Shown here in pieces: positions 1-8,584 of a DNA stretch of 64,000 bases (position 1 is the first letter of the stretch; every line of letters begins with the position of its first letter). The position numbers and the translations under genes are program-made. Source of the stretch: Sinobacterium caligoides (GTDB taxonomy: Bacteria > Pseudomonadota > Gammaproteobacteria > Pseudomonadales > Sinobacteriaceae). The stretch spans positions 620,001 to 684,000 of the forward strand of contig NZ_RKHR01000004.1 of NCBI RefSeq assembly GCF_003752585.1, given 5' to 3'. The notes under the pieces were generated by a model, which was given only the letters and a program-made list of their open reading frames with translations, was not told where the DNA came from and did no database searches.

Positions 1-213
1 CACCCCACCCGGGTAAAACTTAAAAACGACTCGTCCGTCGGTCTGCTGCTTGATGTCTTTGCCGGCTTGGCGCATCTCACGCATCCACGCCGAGCCATCG
101 GGTGAGAGCGTCGCGATTTTCAGCGTCGTCGCTCCAGCAGCACCCACCCATAACGTCGCAGAAGTCACAGCCATCGCGCCGACAAACAGCGACTTTTTAA
201 TCCAGTTGAACAT
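1..213 (-). CDS. TRAP transporter solute-binding protein, DctP family (N-terminal part only)
   Basis: The left edge of the window cuts this gene, leaving the first 71 codons. Residues 1 to about 28 form a Sec signal peptide (Lys-Lys near the start, a hydrophobic core, then Ala-Gly-Ala). The mature start reads TLKIATLSPDGSAW and is followed by a basic helix and FKFYPGG, which is typical of DctP-type periplasmic receptors of TRAP transporters. The ATG at 211-213 has an AAGGA ribosome-binding site about 7 bases upstream. A TatT-family lipoprotein gene lies just upstream on the same strand, which supports the TRAP assignment. The ligand cannot be told from this fragment, and the permease subunits would lie outside the window. 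Confidence 0.85.
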   Translation of the reverse strand, partial: MFNWIKKSLFVGAMAVTSATLWVGAAGATTLKIATLSPDGSAWMREMRQAGKDIKQQTDGRVVFKFYPGGV

Positions 214-291
214 AAATTACGTCCTTCGTTAAAAGAGAGTCTCGCGGTGTAGGCTAACCGACAGACGTCGATCGCCCCTCACTGACGAGTT

Positions 292-1158
292 CTAGAAATA
301 ATCGGCTTCACTGGCGAGCAAGGCTGTCGCCTGCTGCTGCGCCACAGCATTAATCAACACGAAGCCCTCACTGTTCGGGTCGGCCTCGAGTACCTCTGTA
401 AGCAATCGGTGATGCAGTTCTTGATCAAAGACTAGGCGAGCATACTGCTGCGCATAGACGACCTTCGCCATGAGGTTTTTACCCTCACTGAGGGCGATAG
501 CACGCTCGAAATGCTCTCGTCCAACATCGGGCTTGCCACCCAGTGCTGGCGGCAGCAATGTCGCGATACCACCGAGATAGAGGTGCGCCATGCCGTGATC
601 ATAGCCATCGTCGAGTTCGACCACACGTTCCAACAATAGTTGCGCCTTAGGTAGTTGAGCAACCGCATTCCAGTCGCCACTGTGCACCTGTAACCAACCC
701 AGCCAACTGACCCCCAGCGTATAAAGAACAGGAAGATCATCCGCATCAGTCTCAGCAACCACGCGGCTAAACTCATCGAATGGGCGCTGATCTAGAGCAC
801 AGAGACTGTCCGACTGAGCACAGGCCGCACGCAACGCATAGGCACGACTCTTATTCACCAAGCGCTGCTTTCGCGCCATGTCGTCGACACTGACAAAATT
901 GGCCGCCATCGCACCATTCAACGAAGCACCGGTACTCAACAAGCCAACACTTTCCGGGCTACCCTCAATAAGGCCGTCAACCATCACTATAAAGGTCGGT
1001 AGTGCCGTCTCAACCGTCGCGAGGTCATCATTGTTATAAACAGCGTTCGACAAGTTATCGGCCAACTGAGAGGTCTGTGATTCGATGAGCGATGAGCACC
1101 CGGCTAAGGTGGTCAAACCCAGCACGACAAAAATACGAAACATTCTATAGATCAACAA
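292..1158 (-). CDS. TRAP transporter TatT-component family lipoprotein
   Basis: The 288-residue protein starts with a lipoprotein signal peptide whose lipobox is LAGC (Cys at about residue 21). The rest is a helical repeat protein with TatT-family features such as the segment LYLGGIATLLPPALGGKPD near residue 200 and ERAIALSEGKNLMAKVVYAQQYARL after it. TatT proteins are periplasmic lipoproteins with TPR-like folds that associate with the TRAP binding protein; the DctP-type gene 78 bases downstream fits this. The start is uncertain. A TTG at 1158 has AAGGTG 8 bases upstream, whereas the ATG at 1143 has no well-placed site, so TTG is preferred. Confidence 0.82.
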   Translation of the reverse strand: MLIYRMFRIFVVLGLTTLAGCSSLIESQTSQLADNLSNAVYNNDDLATVETALPTFIVMVDGLIEGSPESVGLLSTGASLNGAMAANFVSVDDMARKQRLVNKSRAYALRAACAQSDSLCALDQRPFDEFSRVVAETDADDLPVLYTLGVSWLGWLQVHSGDWNAVAQLPKAQLLLERVVELDDGYDHGMAHLYLGGIATLLPPALGGKPDVGREHFERAIALSEGKNLMAKVVYAQQYARLVFDQELHHRLLTEVLEADPNSEGFVLINAVAQQQATALLASEADYF

Positions 1159-1211
1159 GTTAATGTCACCTTTTAGATTAAAAAGTAATCAAATGAAATA
1201 AAGTGCTGCGC

Positions 1212-1217
1212 ATTATA
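1212..1217 (-). promoter_or_regulatory. possible -10 element for the TatT gene
   Basis: On the minus strand this reads TATAAT, about 55 bases upstream of the TatT start. No convincing -35 was found at normal spacing, so this is a suggestion only. Confidence 0.3.
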
Positions 1218-1319
1218 CCTTAACTTATCGGTAAGGTGTTGCGATGAGACAGGGGCTGCCTCGATTTGGCTGCGATCAGCAGCCACGAGGTCTGTAGCGA
1301 TAAGACTGAAAAAGCTGGC

Positions 1320-1325
1320 TATAAT
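1320..1325 (+). promoter_or_regulatory. possible -10 element for the small gene at 1370
   Basis: TATAAT lies 45 bases upstream of the GTG start at 1370. The -35 region is weak. Together with the G-rich ribosome-binding site it supports expression of the short downstream gene. Confidence 0.35.
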
Positions 1326-1369
1326 TTAAGCGACATAAAGCAATAAACAGAACCTGCAGCGGGGGAAAC

Positions 1370-1585
1370 GTGATCGCGCCAATAACACTCTATATCGGCG
1401 GTAAAAGCATCGATGGTAACCTCCTCTGCTTACAGCTGGACGTTGAGATCAACCAATTGCAGAGCTTGATTAGTAAGCTACTCAAGCAGCAACTGTGTCA
1501 TCGTCGTGAGCTCCCTCACATCAAACAATTGCAACGGCAGCTCTCACTGCGCCGCACACTACGGTTTTGGCTGGCGAGCCAATAG
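1370..1585 (+). CDS. small hypothetical protein (71 aa)
   Basis: I do not recognise this protein. The N-terminal part is hydrophobic and beta-like (PITLYIGGKSIDGN). The rest is a basic, Gln/Leu-rich helix. A GTG start at 1370 follows a G-rich sequence (1361-1365), and a TATAAT lies at 1320. The gene ends 5 bases before the convergent gene at 1591-1839. The upstream signals make it more likely real than a chance frame, but a chance frame cannot be excluded at this size. Confidence 0.45.
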   Translation: MIAPITLYIGGKSIDGNLLCLQLDVEINQLQSLISKLLKQQLCHRRELPHIKQLQRQLSLRRTLRFWLASQ

Positions 1586-1590
1586 GGACT

Positions 1591-1839
1591 TTAGGGCTGG
1601 TCATTCATCTGCTGCTGCGCTGCTAGGTCACGCTGGCAGCTGCGTAACTGATAATCAAGGTCGGCTACTTTCTGCTTATACTCGGCCTCCATCTTTTCCG
1701 TCGCTTCCAGCTTGCCCTGCTGCTGCGCCATCAACTCCGATGCCTCAGAAAGCGCCAGGCGCACCTTTCTGCGCACTAAAAGCAAAGTAACCATTGCACT
1801 CAACAGCGCCGCCATTGCAGCAACAAGCAAATATATCAT
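1591..1839 (-). CDS. small single-pass membrane protein with coiled coil (82 aa)
   Basis: Residues 1-21 form one membrane helix (IYLLVAAMAALLSAMVTLLLV) followed by basic residues (RRKVR). Residues 30-75 are a predicted amphipathic coiled coil rich in Gln, Glu and Ala. This gives an inner-membrane anchor with a cytoplasmic coiled-coil tail. The ATG has the strong site GGGGGAG 4 bases upstream. No specific family was recognised; the architecture resembles many small envelope scaffolding proteins. It converges with the small gene at 1370-1585. Confidence 0.6.
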   Translation of the reverse strand: MIYLLVAAMAALLSAMVTLLLVRRKVRLALSEASELMAQQQGKLEATEKMEAEYKQKVADLDYQLRSCQRDLAAQQQMNDQP

Positions 1840-1977
1840 CTGTCTCCCCCGTAAAGACTCATTGTTATCGATGATGGAAACACGATGTTTCTTGCCTCAC
1901 CAACGAACTATTTGACGATACAATACCCTCCTACAAGAAAAATTTCACGCTGCGCAAAAGCCTTGAGATTAATAATA

Positions 1978-3678
1978 ATGAAAAAAGTCGCCCTTGCTCT
2001 AACACTATTCCTATGCATCTTGATTGCCGCTTTAGCCTGGTTAGCCCACCCCATACAACCCCCGGCTAAGCAGGTGTTCATCAACGGCAATATATTGTCG
2101 ATGAACAACACCAACGCAACCTTCGATGCCGTCGCCGTCGCCGGCGACACCATTGTCGCCACGGGTACTAACGAGCAGATCAAACAACTCATCGATCAGG
2201 ACACCGTCGTTCACGACTTAGCTGGACAGACACTACTACCTGGCTTCATCGATGCCCATAGCCATTTTCCAGGCTCCGGCATGCAGAGCCTCGGCGCTGA
2301 TGTGAACAGCCCCCCCATCGGCACGGTTACCAGCATGGAGCAACTGCTCAACAACGTCGCAGAACAAGTTGCCCGTACACCGGCGGGAGAGTGGGTACTC
2401 GCTTTCGGCTATGACGATACCTTGCTCAGCGAACAGCGCCACCCCACACGCAAAGAGCTCGACGCCATCTCGAGCGAAACGCCCATTTTTGTCTGGCATG
2501 TCTCGGGCCATATGGCCGTCGTCAACTCCAAGGCCTTAACGCTCGCGGGCATCACCGACAGCAGCAAGCCGCCCCTCGGTGGCCACTACGGTCGCGACTC
2601 AGAGGGGCGACTCAATGGCCTGATCGAAGAAAACGCCGTCACCCCTTTACAAATACTCGCCCTGGACTTTTCTCCCTGGCAGTTCCTGCAGATGATCGAG
2701 CAGGCTAACTTGGAATACCTTTCCGCCGGCGTCACCACCGCTCAAAGCGGTGCCGTCGATAAAAAGATGAGCCTAGGCATGAAGCTAGCATCCCTTTTCA
2801 ACAGGACGCCACTACGACTCGAGCTATGGCCGATCTTCGACAGCTACGGTCGCGACCTGCTTGAGGGCAACGAGAGCCGTAGCTCGATAAATGGCGAGCG
2901 GGTGCACGTCGGCGCCATCAAACTCTTCTCCGATGGCTCTATCCAAGGCTTCACAGGCTATCTCAACCAACATTATCATGCGCCCTATCAGGGCAAAAAA
3001 GACTTTCGTGGCTACCTGCGTTTCAGCCAACAGAAACTCACTCAGCAGATCGTCAACTTCCATAAAGCCGACATGCAAATCGCCGTGCACGCTAACGGCG
3101 ATGGCGCCATCGATGCCGTCATCAACGCCTTCCGTGAAGCGCAGCGACAACACCCAAGGGCGGATCCTCGGCTCATCTTGGTGCACTCACAAATGGCGAC
3201 AGCCGCACAGCTGGCACAGATGAAAGAGCTGGGCATTACACCGAGCTTCTTTTCCGCCCATGTCTACTACTGGGGCGACCGACACCGCGATATTTTTCTC
3301 GGCCCCGAACGAGCGGCTCGCATTAGTCCCGCGAAGAGCGCGGAAGACATTGGCCTACGCTATAGCCTGCATCTCGACACACCTGTCGTGCCGATGGCGC
3401 CTCTCCTCGCTGCCTGGTCCAGCGTCAACCGCCAAACCTACGGCGGTAGCGTACTGGGCCCAGCAGAGCGTATCAGCGTGATGTCTGCGCTTCGCGCCAT
3501 CACCATTGATGCCGCCTGGCAAGTTTTCCAAGAAGGTAACCGCGGTTCCATCGAGGCAGGCAAACTAGCCGATTTCGTCATCCTCAAGCAGAACCCACTA
3601 GAACATGCCGAGACACTGAACAAACTCATCGTCCAGCAAACGATTATCGGTGGTGTCAGTCAATATAAGCGCCAGTAA
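1978..3678 (+). CDS. membrane-anchored amidohydrolase, YtcJ/Amidohydrolase_3 family
   Basis: The preferred ATG at 1978 gives 566 residues. An open frame reaches back to 1885, but that extension lacks a signal sequence. Residues 4-23 form a hydrophobic signal-anchor, so the enzyme should face the periplasm. The metal-binding HxH is in DAHSHF (His94, His96). Later metal ligands appear in AIKLFSDGSIQG, AVHANGDGAID and LVHSQMA, and the catalytic Asp lies in LHLDTPVVPM. The C-terminal strand GSIEAGKLADFVIL is standard for the superfamily. YtcJ-type enzymes hydrolyse amide or ester-like bonds; the substrate cannot be read from the sequence. It appears to be a single-gene unit. Confidence 0.85.
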   Translation: MKKVALALTLFLCILIAALAWLAHPIQPPAKQVFINGNILSMNNTNATFDAVAVAGDTIVATGTNEQIKQLIDQDTVVHDLAGQTLLPGFIDAHSHFPGSGMQSLGADVNSPPIGTVTSMEQLLNNVAEQVARTPAGEWVLAFGYDDTLLSEQRHPTRKELDAISSETPIFVWHVSGHMAVVNSKALTLAGITDSSKPPLGGHYGRDSEGRLNGLIEENAVTPLQILALDFSPWQFLQMIEQANLEYLSAGVTTAQSGAVDKKMSLGMKLASLFNRTPLRLELWPIFDSYGRDLLEGNESRSSINGERVHVGAIKLFSDGSIQGFTGYLNQHYHAPYQGKKDFRGYLRFSQQKLTQQIVNFHKADMQIAVHANGDGAIDAVINAFREAQRQHPRADPRLILVHSQMATAAQLAQMKELGITPSFFSAHVYYWGDRHRDIFLGPERAARISPAKSAEDIGLRYSLHLDTPVVPMAPLLAAWSSVNRQTYGGSVLGPAERISVMSALRAITIDAAWQVFQEGNRGSIEAGKLADFVILKQNPLEHAETLNKLIVQQTIIGGVSQYKRQ

Positions 3679-3896
3679 CCCGCCCTCCTCCGCGTTCAAA
3701 TAGCCGCCGCTGACAACAGCGGCAGCCATTCAGCCTGCTCGATATAAAACCCAGTCACACCGCAGCCCCACCACCAATACCCAAAGTCTATGCGTAACCA
3801 TGACAGAGGCCGATGCTCTATATGGATACAACCATACTGGCTCTCTGCGATAGTGCTTCAGCAATCTTTTCAGACTGACCATGGCAGGAGAAGGAT

Positions 3897-3934
3897 TTGC
3901 ATCACAGCACCAAATACTGTATAAATAGCCAGTA
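3897..3934 (+). promoter_or_regulatory. sigma-70 promoter overlapped by a LexA (SOS) box
   Basis: A -35 TTGCAT (3897-3902) and a -10 TATAAA (3920-3925) are separated by 17 bases. Over the -10 lies TACTGTATAAATAGCCAGTA (3915-3934). It matches the gammaproteobacterial LexA pattern TACTG-N10-CAGTA in all ten outer positions with an AT-rich centre. It differs from CTGT-N8-ACAG only by C for A. The ATG of the Rmf-like gene follows 28 bases later. A repressor bound here would block the promoter. Confidence 0.7.
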
Positions 3935-3962
3935 TCAACATATTCCACTAACAGAGAGTTTG

Positions 3963-4160
3963 ATGAAAGCTAAGTATGATCACCATAGAAGTGGTGCTGA
4001 CGTGCCGGCTGCAATGCTCGCCTACTACAATGCGGGGAGTCTCGCCGCACGACGCGGAGAAACCACGGCGAGCTGCCCCTATGAACTCGGGCAATTTAAA
4101 ACGTTTTGGCTGGTCGGCTTTACTGACACCGCCTTAACCTTGCAGCAGCAACTCATTTAA
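3963..4160 (+). CDS. Rmf/CrpP-family small protein
   Basis: Starting at ATG 3963 (GAGAG just upstream) the product has 65 residues. It carries the ribosome-modulation-factor pattern: YYNAGSLAARRG (residues 21-32), then SCPY (37-40), then FWLVGF (48-53). Compare Y-x-A-G-x-A...C-P-Y...W-L-x-G in Rmf. Rmf binds the 30S subunit and drives 70S dimer formation in stationary phase; CrpP-family relatives were reported in connection with ciprofloxacin resistance in Pseudomonas. The longer open frame from 3897 runs through the promoter and is not credible as coding. A LexA-like box over the promoter suggests induction by DNA damage. A rho-independent terminator follows at once. Confidence 0.72.
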   Translation: MKAKYDHHRSGADVPAAMLAYYNAGSLAARRGETTASCPYELGQFKTFWLVGFTDTALTLQQQLI

Positions 4161-4172
4161 AATAACAAAAAA

Positions 4173-4192
4173 GGGGAGCCCAATGGCTCCCC
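4173..4192 (+). terminator. rho-independent terminator after the Rmf-like gene
   Basis: GGGGAGCC (4173-4180) pairs perfectly with GGCTCCCC (4185-4192) around a 4-base loop and is followed by a T-rich stretch. Confidence 0.75.
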
Positions 4193-4261
4193 CTCTTATT
4201 TATAGTCACGCTTGCCTAACCGTTATCAAGACTCAAACAGGCGCACCATGACAAGCACAAA

Positions 4262-5671
4262 CTACTCACTAGCTGTGGTTTGGGTTATCCGTGACGCTGC
4301 AACCTCGCTATGTTTTTTACTCTCCTTATTCAGTGCCAACAACAACCCGCCTAGGCCAAACCAAGCGGCAACCATCGCCCACTCTTTAGCCGACAGTGCG
4401 GAAGGACTGAACGGCATATAAAGCAGCAACATCCCCGCAGAACATGCTAACGCGAGCCAAGCAACGGCCTTACCATAAGCCACTTTGAAAGGGCGTTCCA
4501 TCTCGGGCTCTTTATTGCGCAAGACAATAAAAGAATAAACCACAAAGATGTAGGCGATGATAATCCCCACGCCACTGGCATTAACCAACCAGACTAAGGA
4601 CTGTCGCCCCATTAATGGCGCCAATGTTGAGAAGGCGCCAATCAATAAAATAGCATTTGTCGGCGTTTTATATTTCGGGTGTAGCTTAGCAAAACAAGCT
4701 GGTAAATCGCCCGATTCTGCCAATGCATAGATGGCACGACTACCACCAATAAAAAAGGCGTTCCAGCTGGTAATAATACCGGCGATTCCAGCAAACACGA
4801 TCAATGTCCGCCCCCATTCAGCACCGACTATTTCACGCATAGTGTCGGCCACCGCCAAACTTGACCCCTTTAGAGCCTCGGTATCAAGCACCATAGCAAC
4901 AGCCAGCGATAAAAACATGTACCACAAGATTGCCACGACAACGGAGATAACGAGCAGTTGGCCAATTTTCTTTTTCGGCACATCCATCTCACCGGCAGCT
5001 TGCGGAATAACGTCGAAGCCAATAAACAAAAATGGGATCATCAGTAACACACTAAACGTGCCGCCAAAACCATTGGGTAGAGGCGATTCAATCGTCGCAA
5101 TGCTGCCCTGGAAAAACGAGCCAGTAATTAACATCACACCGGCTACCAAGATGAGCAATGTGACCGTTTTCTGAAGCAGTGCCGCTGTCTGCACCCCGAT
5201 ATAGTTTATCCACGTCATCGCGATGGAGCCGATAACACCCACCATCACCCAGCTAAAATAAACATCCCAGCCAGCAATGGTCCACAGGTAGCCGACGCTA
5301 TATGAAGGCAGAATATAATCCACCACCGTCGGTAGCGCTACCGCCTCAAAAGCGACCACCGAGACATAGCCAAAAATGATCGCCCAGGTACAGATAAAAG
5401 CTGGCTTACGCCCCAAAGCACGATAGCTATAGACATGCTCACCACCGTTTTCCGGCATTGCCGAGGCCATCTCCGCATAAACCAATCCAATCATTATCAC
5501 CACAGCACCGCCGACGAGGAAGGCTAACAGAGTGCCTACAACTCCAGCCTGCAATAACCACCCCCCTGCCAGCACGACCCAGCCCCAGCCAATCATCGCG
5601 CCAAAAGCCAACGCCAATATATCTTTAGTTTTTAAACTCGCCGTGGGTTTTTTCGCTGTTGATGTACTCAT
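4262..5671 (-). CDS. APC-superfamily amino-acid permease
   Basis: Starting from the ATG at 5671 (AGGT upstream) the product has 469 residues. It has about 12 membrane helices and the APC fold signature near the start (LALAFGAMIGWGWVVLAGGWL, with the GWG unwound segment of helix 1). The C-terminus is short and cytoplasmic. It lies 215 bases downstream of the GabD-type dehydrogenase on the same strand. A family member importing GABA, another omega-amino acid or a polyamine would fit, but the substrate is inferred only from that neighbour. The 63-base extension to 5734 is not needed. Confidence 0.8.
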   Translation of the reverse strand: MSTSTAKKPTASLKTKDILALAFGAMIGWGWVVLAGGWLLQAGVVGTLLAFLVGGAVVIMIGLVYAEMASAMPENGGEHVYSYRALGRKPAFICTWAIIFGYVSVVAFEAVALPTVVDYILPSYSVGYLWTIAGWDVYFSWVMVGVIGSIAMTWINYIGVQTAALLQKTVTLLILVAGVMLITGSFFQGSIATIESPLPNGFGGTFSVLLMIPFLFIGFDVIPQAAGEMDVPKKKIGQLLVISVVVAILWYMFLSLAVAMVLDTEALKGSSLAVADTMREIVGAEWGRTLIVFAGIAGIITSWNAFFIGGSRAIYALAESGDLPACFAKLHPKYKTPTNAILLIGAFSTLAPLMGRQSLVWLVNASGVGIIIAYIFVVYSFIVLRNKEPEMERPFKVAYGKAVAWLALACSAGMLLLYMPFSPSALSAKEWAMVAAWFGLGGLLLALNKESKKHSEVAASRITQTTASE

Positions 5672-5886
5672 AAAGGTACCTGCTCTTATTTTATTTGCAT
5701 TACCAGAGCTAATCACTAGCTCCTTGTTTATCAATTGACATCGCGCTTATATTTATCGTTTTACGCCACCCTGTAAGCACCTGTGCGAGGCAGCCAAAAG
5801 CTGCCTGCAATCAGAGTGACGTCACCGTTTGACAACGACATCGGAGGCGATTTCAATCTATCAGATGCGACCTACCACTTTCTAAA

Positions 5887-7350
5887 TTAGGCTGATAGCC
5901 CCCCCATACAGAGATATTTCACTTCCAAATAATCATCTAAGCCGTATTTAGAGCCCTCCCGACCGTTACCCGATTGTTTAACCCCGCCGAAGGGCGCTGC
6001 TGCATTGGAGATAATCCCCTCGTTAATCCCCACCATGCCGAAATCTAATGCCTCGGCTACGCGCCAAATACGGCCAATATCACGGGTATAAAAATACGCC
6101 GCTAAGCCATACTCAGTATCGTTCGCTAGCGCGATAGCCTGTGCCTCATCCTCAAAGCTGATAATGGGGGCGATAGGAGCAAAGGCTTCTTGATTGGCAA
6201 CGGCCATCTCGTTGGTCACCTGCGTCAATATCGTCGGCGGATAAAAGCACTCCCCTTGCGGCGAAGCACTGCCTCCCAAGAGCAGTTTCGCACCAGCGGC
6301 AACCGCCGCATCAACGCGTCGCTGCGTCGCCCGCACTGCCGAGGCACTAATCATGGGACCAACATGCACCCCATCATCTAGGCCGTTACCAAGAGTCAGC
6401 GCCTCTACAGCCTGGCTAAACTTCTCAGTGAACTGCTCGAGCACACCGCTCTGCACCAGAATACGATTGGTACAGACACAGGTTTGCCCTGCATTACGGA
6501 ATTTCGAGGCGATGGCGCCGGCAACAGCCGCATCGATATCGGCATCGTCAAAGACGATGAACGGTGCATTACCGCCCAGCTCCATTGAGACTTTCTTCAC
6601 CGTCGTCGCGCATTGAGAGATCAAGGTTTTGCCAACGGCCGTTGAGCCCGTAAAGGTGAACTTGGCGATATCAGTATGATCGGTCAACACCTTGCCCATG
6701 GCGATCGCGTCTTGCCCAACAATGACATTAAACACCCCGGCAGGAATACCGGCACGCTCGGCCAACTCCGCCAGCGCCAAAGCCGAGAGCGGCGTCTCTA
6801 AAGCCGGACGTACTAGGAACGTACAACCCGCAGCCAGGGCAGCCGCCGCCTTACGTGCAATCATCGCATTCGGGAAATTCCAAGGAGTAATCGCGGCAAC
6901 CACGCCGACCGGTTGTTTGATGACAATAATACGTTTATCTGCAGCGGGGCTGGGTATTGTGTCACCGTAAACACGCTTGCCCTCTTCAGCAAACCACTCC
7001 ACGAAGGAGGCACCGTAGGCAACCTCACCCTTCGCCTCTGGCAAGGCTTTGCCCTGCTCTAGCGTGAGAATACGCCCCAAATCCTCTTGATGCTCCATGA
7101 TCAAATTGAACCAGTTGCGCATCAGCTGTGAACGCTCTGCCGCAGATTTAGACGACCACGCCGGCAGGGCATTGTTAGCCGCTTGCACAGCTAGCTCAAC
7201 TTCCACCACCCCAGCGTTACTCACTTCGGCGATCGACTCGCCAGTTGCGGGGTTAACAACGGCCACACGTTCGGAGCTACGCTGCCACTGCCCATTGATA
7301 TAGGAATGTTGCTTTAACAACGCCTCATCGCGTAACGCAAAGTCTGTCAT
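5887..7350 (-). CDS. gabD: NAD(P)-dependent aldehyde dehydrogenase, succinate-semialdehyde dehydrogenase (GabD) type
   Basis: The 487-residue protein starts at ATG 7350 (AGGTAGAG upstream) and aligns along its length with GabD. It oxidises succinate semialdehyde or a close aldehyde to the acid, the last step of GABA breakdown. Visible catalytic parts are TPWNFP (Asn158), ELGGNAPF (Glu258) and GQTCVCTNR (Cys291). Two normally strict cofactor-site motifs differ. The Lys of the usual KPA motif is Arg181 (LVRPALETP), and the E-x-F-G-P motif reads EAFAP (388-392), with Ala for Gly. No aminotransferase gene is adjacent. A LysR regulator is divergent and a permease is downstream. Confidence 0.85.
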   Translation of the reverse strand: MTDFALRDEALLKQHSYINGQWQRSSERVAVVNPATGESIAEVSNAGVVEVELAVQAANNALPAWSSKSAAERSQLMRNWFNLIMEHQEDLGRILTLEQGKALPEAKGEVAYGASFVEWFAEEGKRVYGDTIPSPAADKRIIVIKQPVGVVAAITPWNFPNAMIARKAAAALAAGCTFLVRPALETPLSALALAELAERAGIPAGVFNVIVGQDAIAMGKVLTDHTDIAKFTFTGSTAVGKTLISQCATTVKKVSMELGGNAPFIVFDDADIDAAVAGAIASKFRNAGQTCVCTNRILVQSGVLEQFTEKFSQAVEALTLGNGLDDGVHVGPMISASAVRATQRRVDAAVAAGAKLLLGGSASPQGECFYPPTILTQVTNEMAVANQEAFAPIAPIISFEDEAQAIALANDTEYGLAAYFYTRDIGRIWRVAEALDFGMVGINEGIISNAAAPFGGVKQSGNGREGSKYGLDDYLEVKYLCMGGLSA

Positions 7351-7452
7351 CTCTACCTCGGTATAATCGTTATTGTTAGGTTGATTAGATAACAAACTGT
7401 CTTTAAGATAAATATCAAACTTTCAAACTAATGTTAAATAAAATTAAAACTT

Positions 7453-8376
7453 ATGAAAGCTTCATCGATCATTCCAAAGCCGGTAGCAGAATACGACCTA
7501 CGACTACTCAAAGTCTTCATGGCCGTCGTAGAGAACAGTGGCTTCGCGGCCTCCGAGCAGGCATTAGGGGTCGGCCGGTCAACAATCAGTATTCACATGT
7601 CTAATTTAGAGAACCGTTTGCAGCTAAAACTATGCTCACGCGGCCGCTCTGGTTTTGCCCTCACCGATGACGGGCAAGCGGTCTATCTCGCCTGCAAAGA
7701 GTTATTCAACTCATTGAACGACTTCTCTCTACTGGTAGGCTCGTTATCAGAGCGACTCAGTGGCGAGATTGTGATCTTATGCTCCGATCAGGTCATCAGC
7801 CCGCAGATGCAACAGCACTACACCCAGGCAATTAGCTATCTGCACCAGCAGGCTCCTGACCTGCATATCGTTTTTGATGGTGATTCGATAGACAATATTG
7901 AACGTATGCTACTAAAGGAGAAGGCCCATATTGCCATCTACCCTTATTATCGCCATATCGAAGGTTTGGAGCAGCAAGTCGTATACAGCGAGAAGATTTA
8001 TCTCTGTTGTGGCAATAAGCACCCCTTCTTCTCCCTGACAGACGAACAGATTAGCGATAAACAACTCGCCAGCTCTGCCGCCATTCATCCGGGCATGGAT
8101 ATCGGTACACTGGGCAAGGAACAGTTAAGCAAACTTAACCTCGCCGCCAAGTCCTATCAATTCAGTACACGTAAATCAATGATCATGTCAGGCAGCTACA
8201 TTGGCTATATGCCCGGCAGCTATATCCAAACGGAGATAGAGCAAGGTGAGATTCGCATCATTAAACAAGACTCGCTCAGCTACCCGTTCAACCTGTACGT
8301 CGTTAATAAAAAGAACGCCAGAGAGCATAATAAAGTTGAATTAGCGAAAGCCTCTTTTATTAAGCCATTACAATAA
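7453..8376 (+). CDS. LysR-family transcriptional regulator
   Basis: The protein has 307 residues. A winged helix-turn-helix covers about residues 15-75 (LRLLKVFMAVVENSGFAASEQALGVGRSTISIHMSNLE). A periplasmic-binding-like effector domain follows from about 95 to 295. It is divergent from the gabD-type gene with 102 bases between the start codons, the usual arrangement for a LysR protein controlling its neighbour. The region holds three copies of CAAACT (7393, 7416, 7424) that might be part of an operator. The effector is probably an intermediate of the pathway served by the dehydrogenase and permease; this is inference. Confidence 0.85.
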   Translation: MKASSIIPKPVAEYDLRLLKVFMAVVENSGFAASEQALGVGRSTISIHMSNLENRLQLKLCSRGRSGFALTDDGQAVYLACKELFNSLNDFSLLVGSLSERLSGEIVILCSDQVISPQMQQHYTQAISYLHQQAPDLHIVFDGDSIDNIERMLLKEKAHIAIYPYYRHIEGLEQQVVYSEKIYLCCGNKHPFFSLTDEQISDKQLASSAAIHPGMDIGTLGKEQLSKLNLAAKSYQFSTRKSMIMSGSYIGYMPGSYIQTEIEQGEIRIIKQDSLSYPFNLYVVNKKNAREHNKVELAKASFIKPLQ

Positions 8377-8584
8377 CCAACAAAGCTAACGCTACTTTTT
8401 AATCGATTTCTTTGTGAGCGATGCTTTTGTAAGCGATGCACAGCGCAACCACCGACAAAAGAGCGTCAGTCGATATTTCACCGTCAATCTATTAAGCTGC
8501 TATAGCCTACTCTTTATTCGCATCATAAAGCGTCTAGCAGCTGGTGCTCGCAGTGAGCAGCACCTCCCTAACCGAGGATCAAGC

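Noticed and set aside
3442-3452. GGCGGTAGCGT, a match to the ops/JUMPstart element recognised by RfaH
   Set aside because: It lies inside the amidohydrolase coding sequence, far upstream of the EPS operon, so it is most likely chance.
3730-3948. 72-codon frame on the minus strand
   Set aside because: It crosses the LexA box and promoter of the Rmf-like gene, has no ribosome site and no protein-like pattern.
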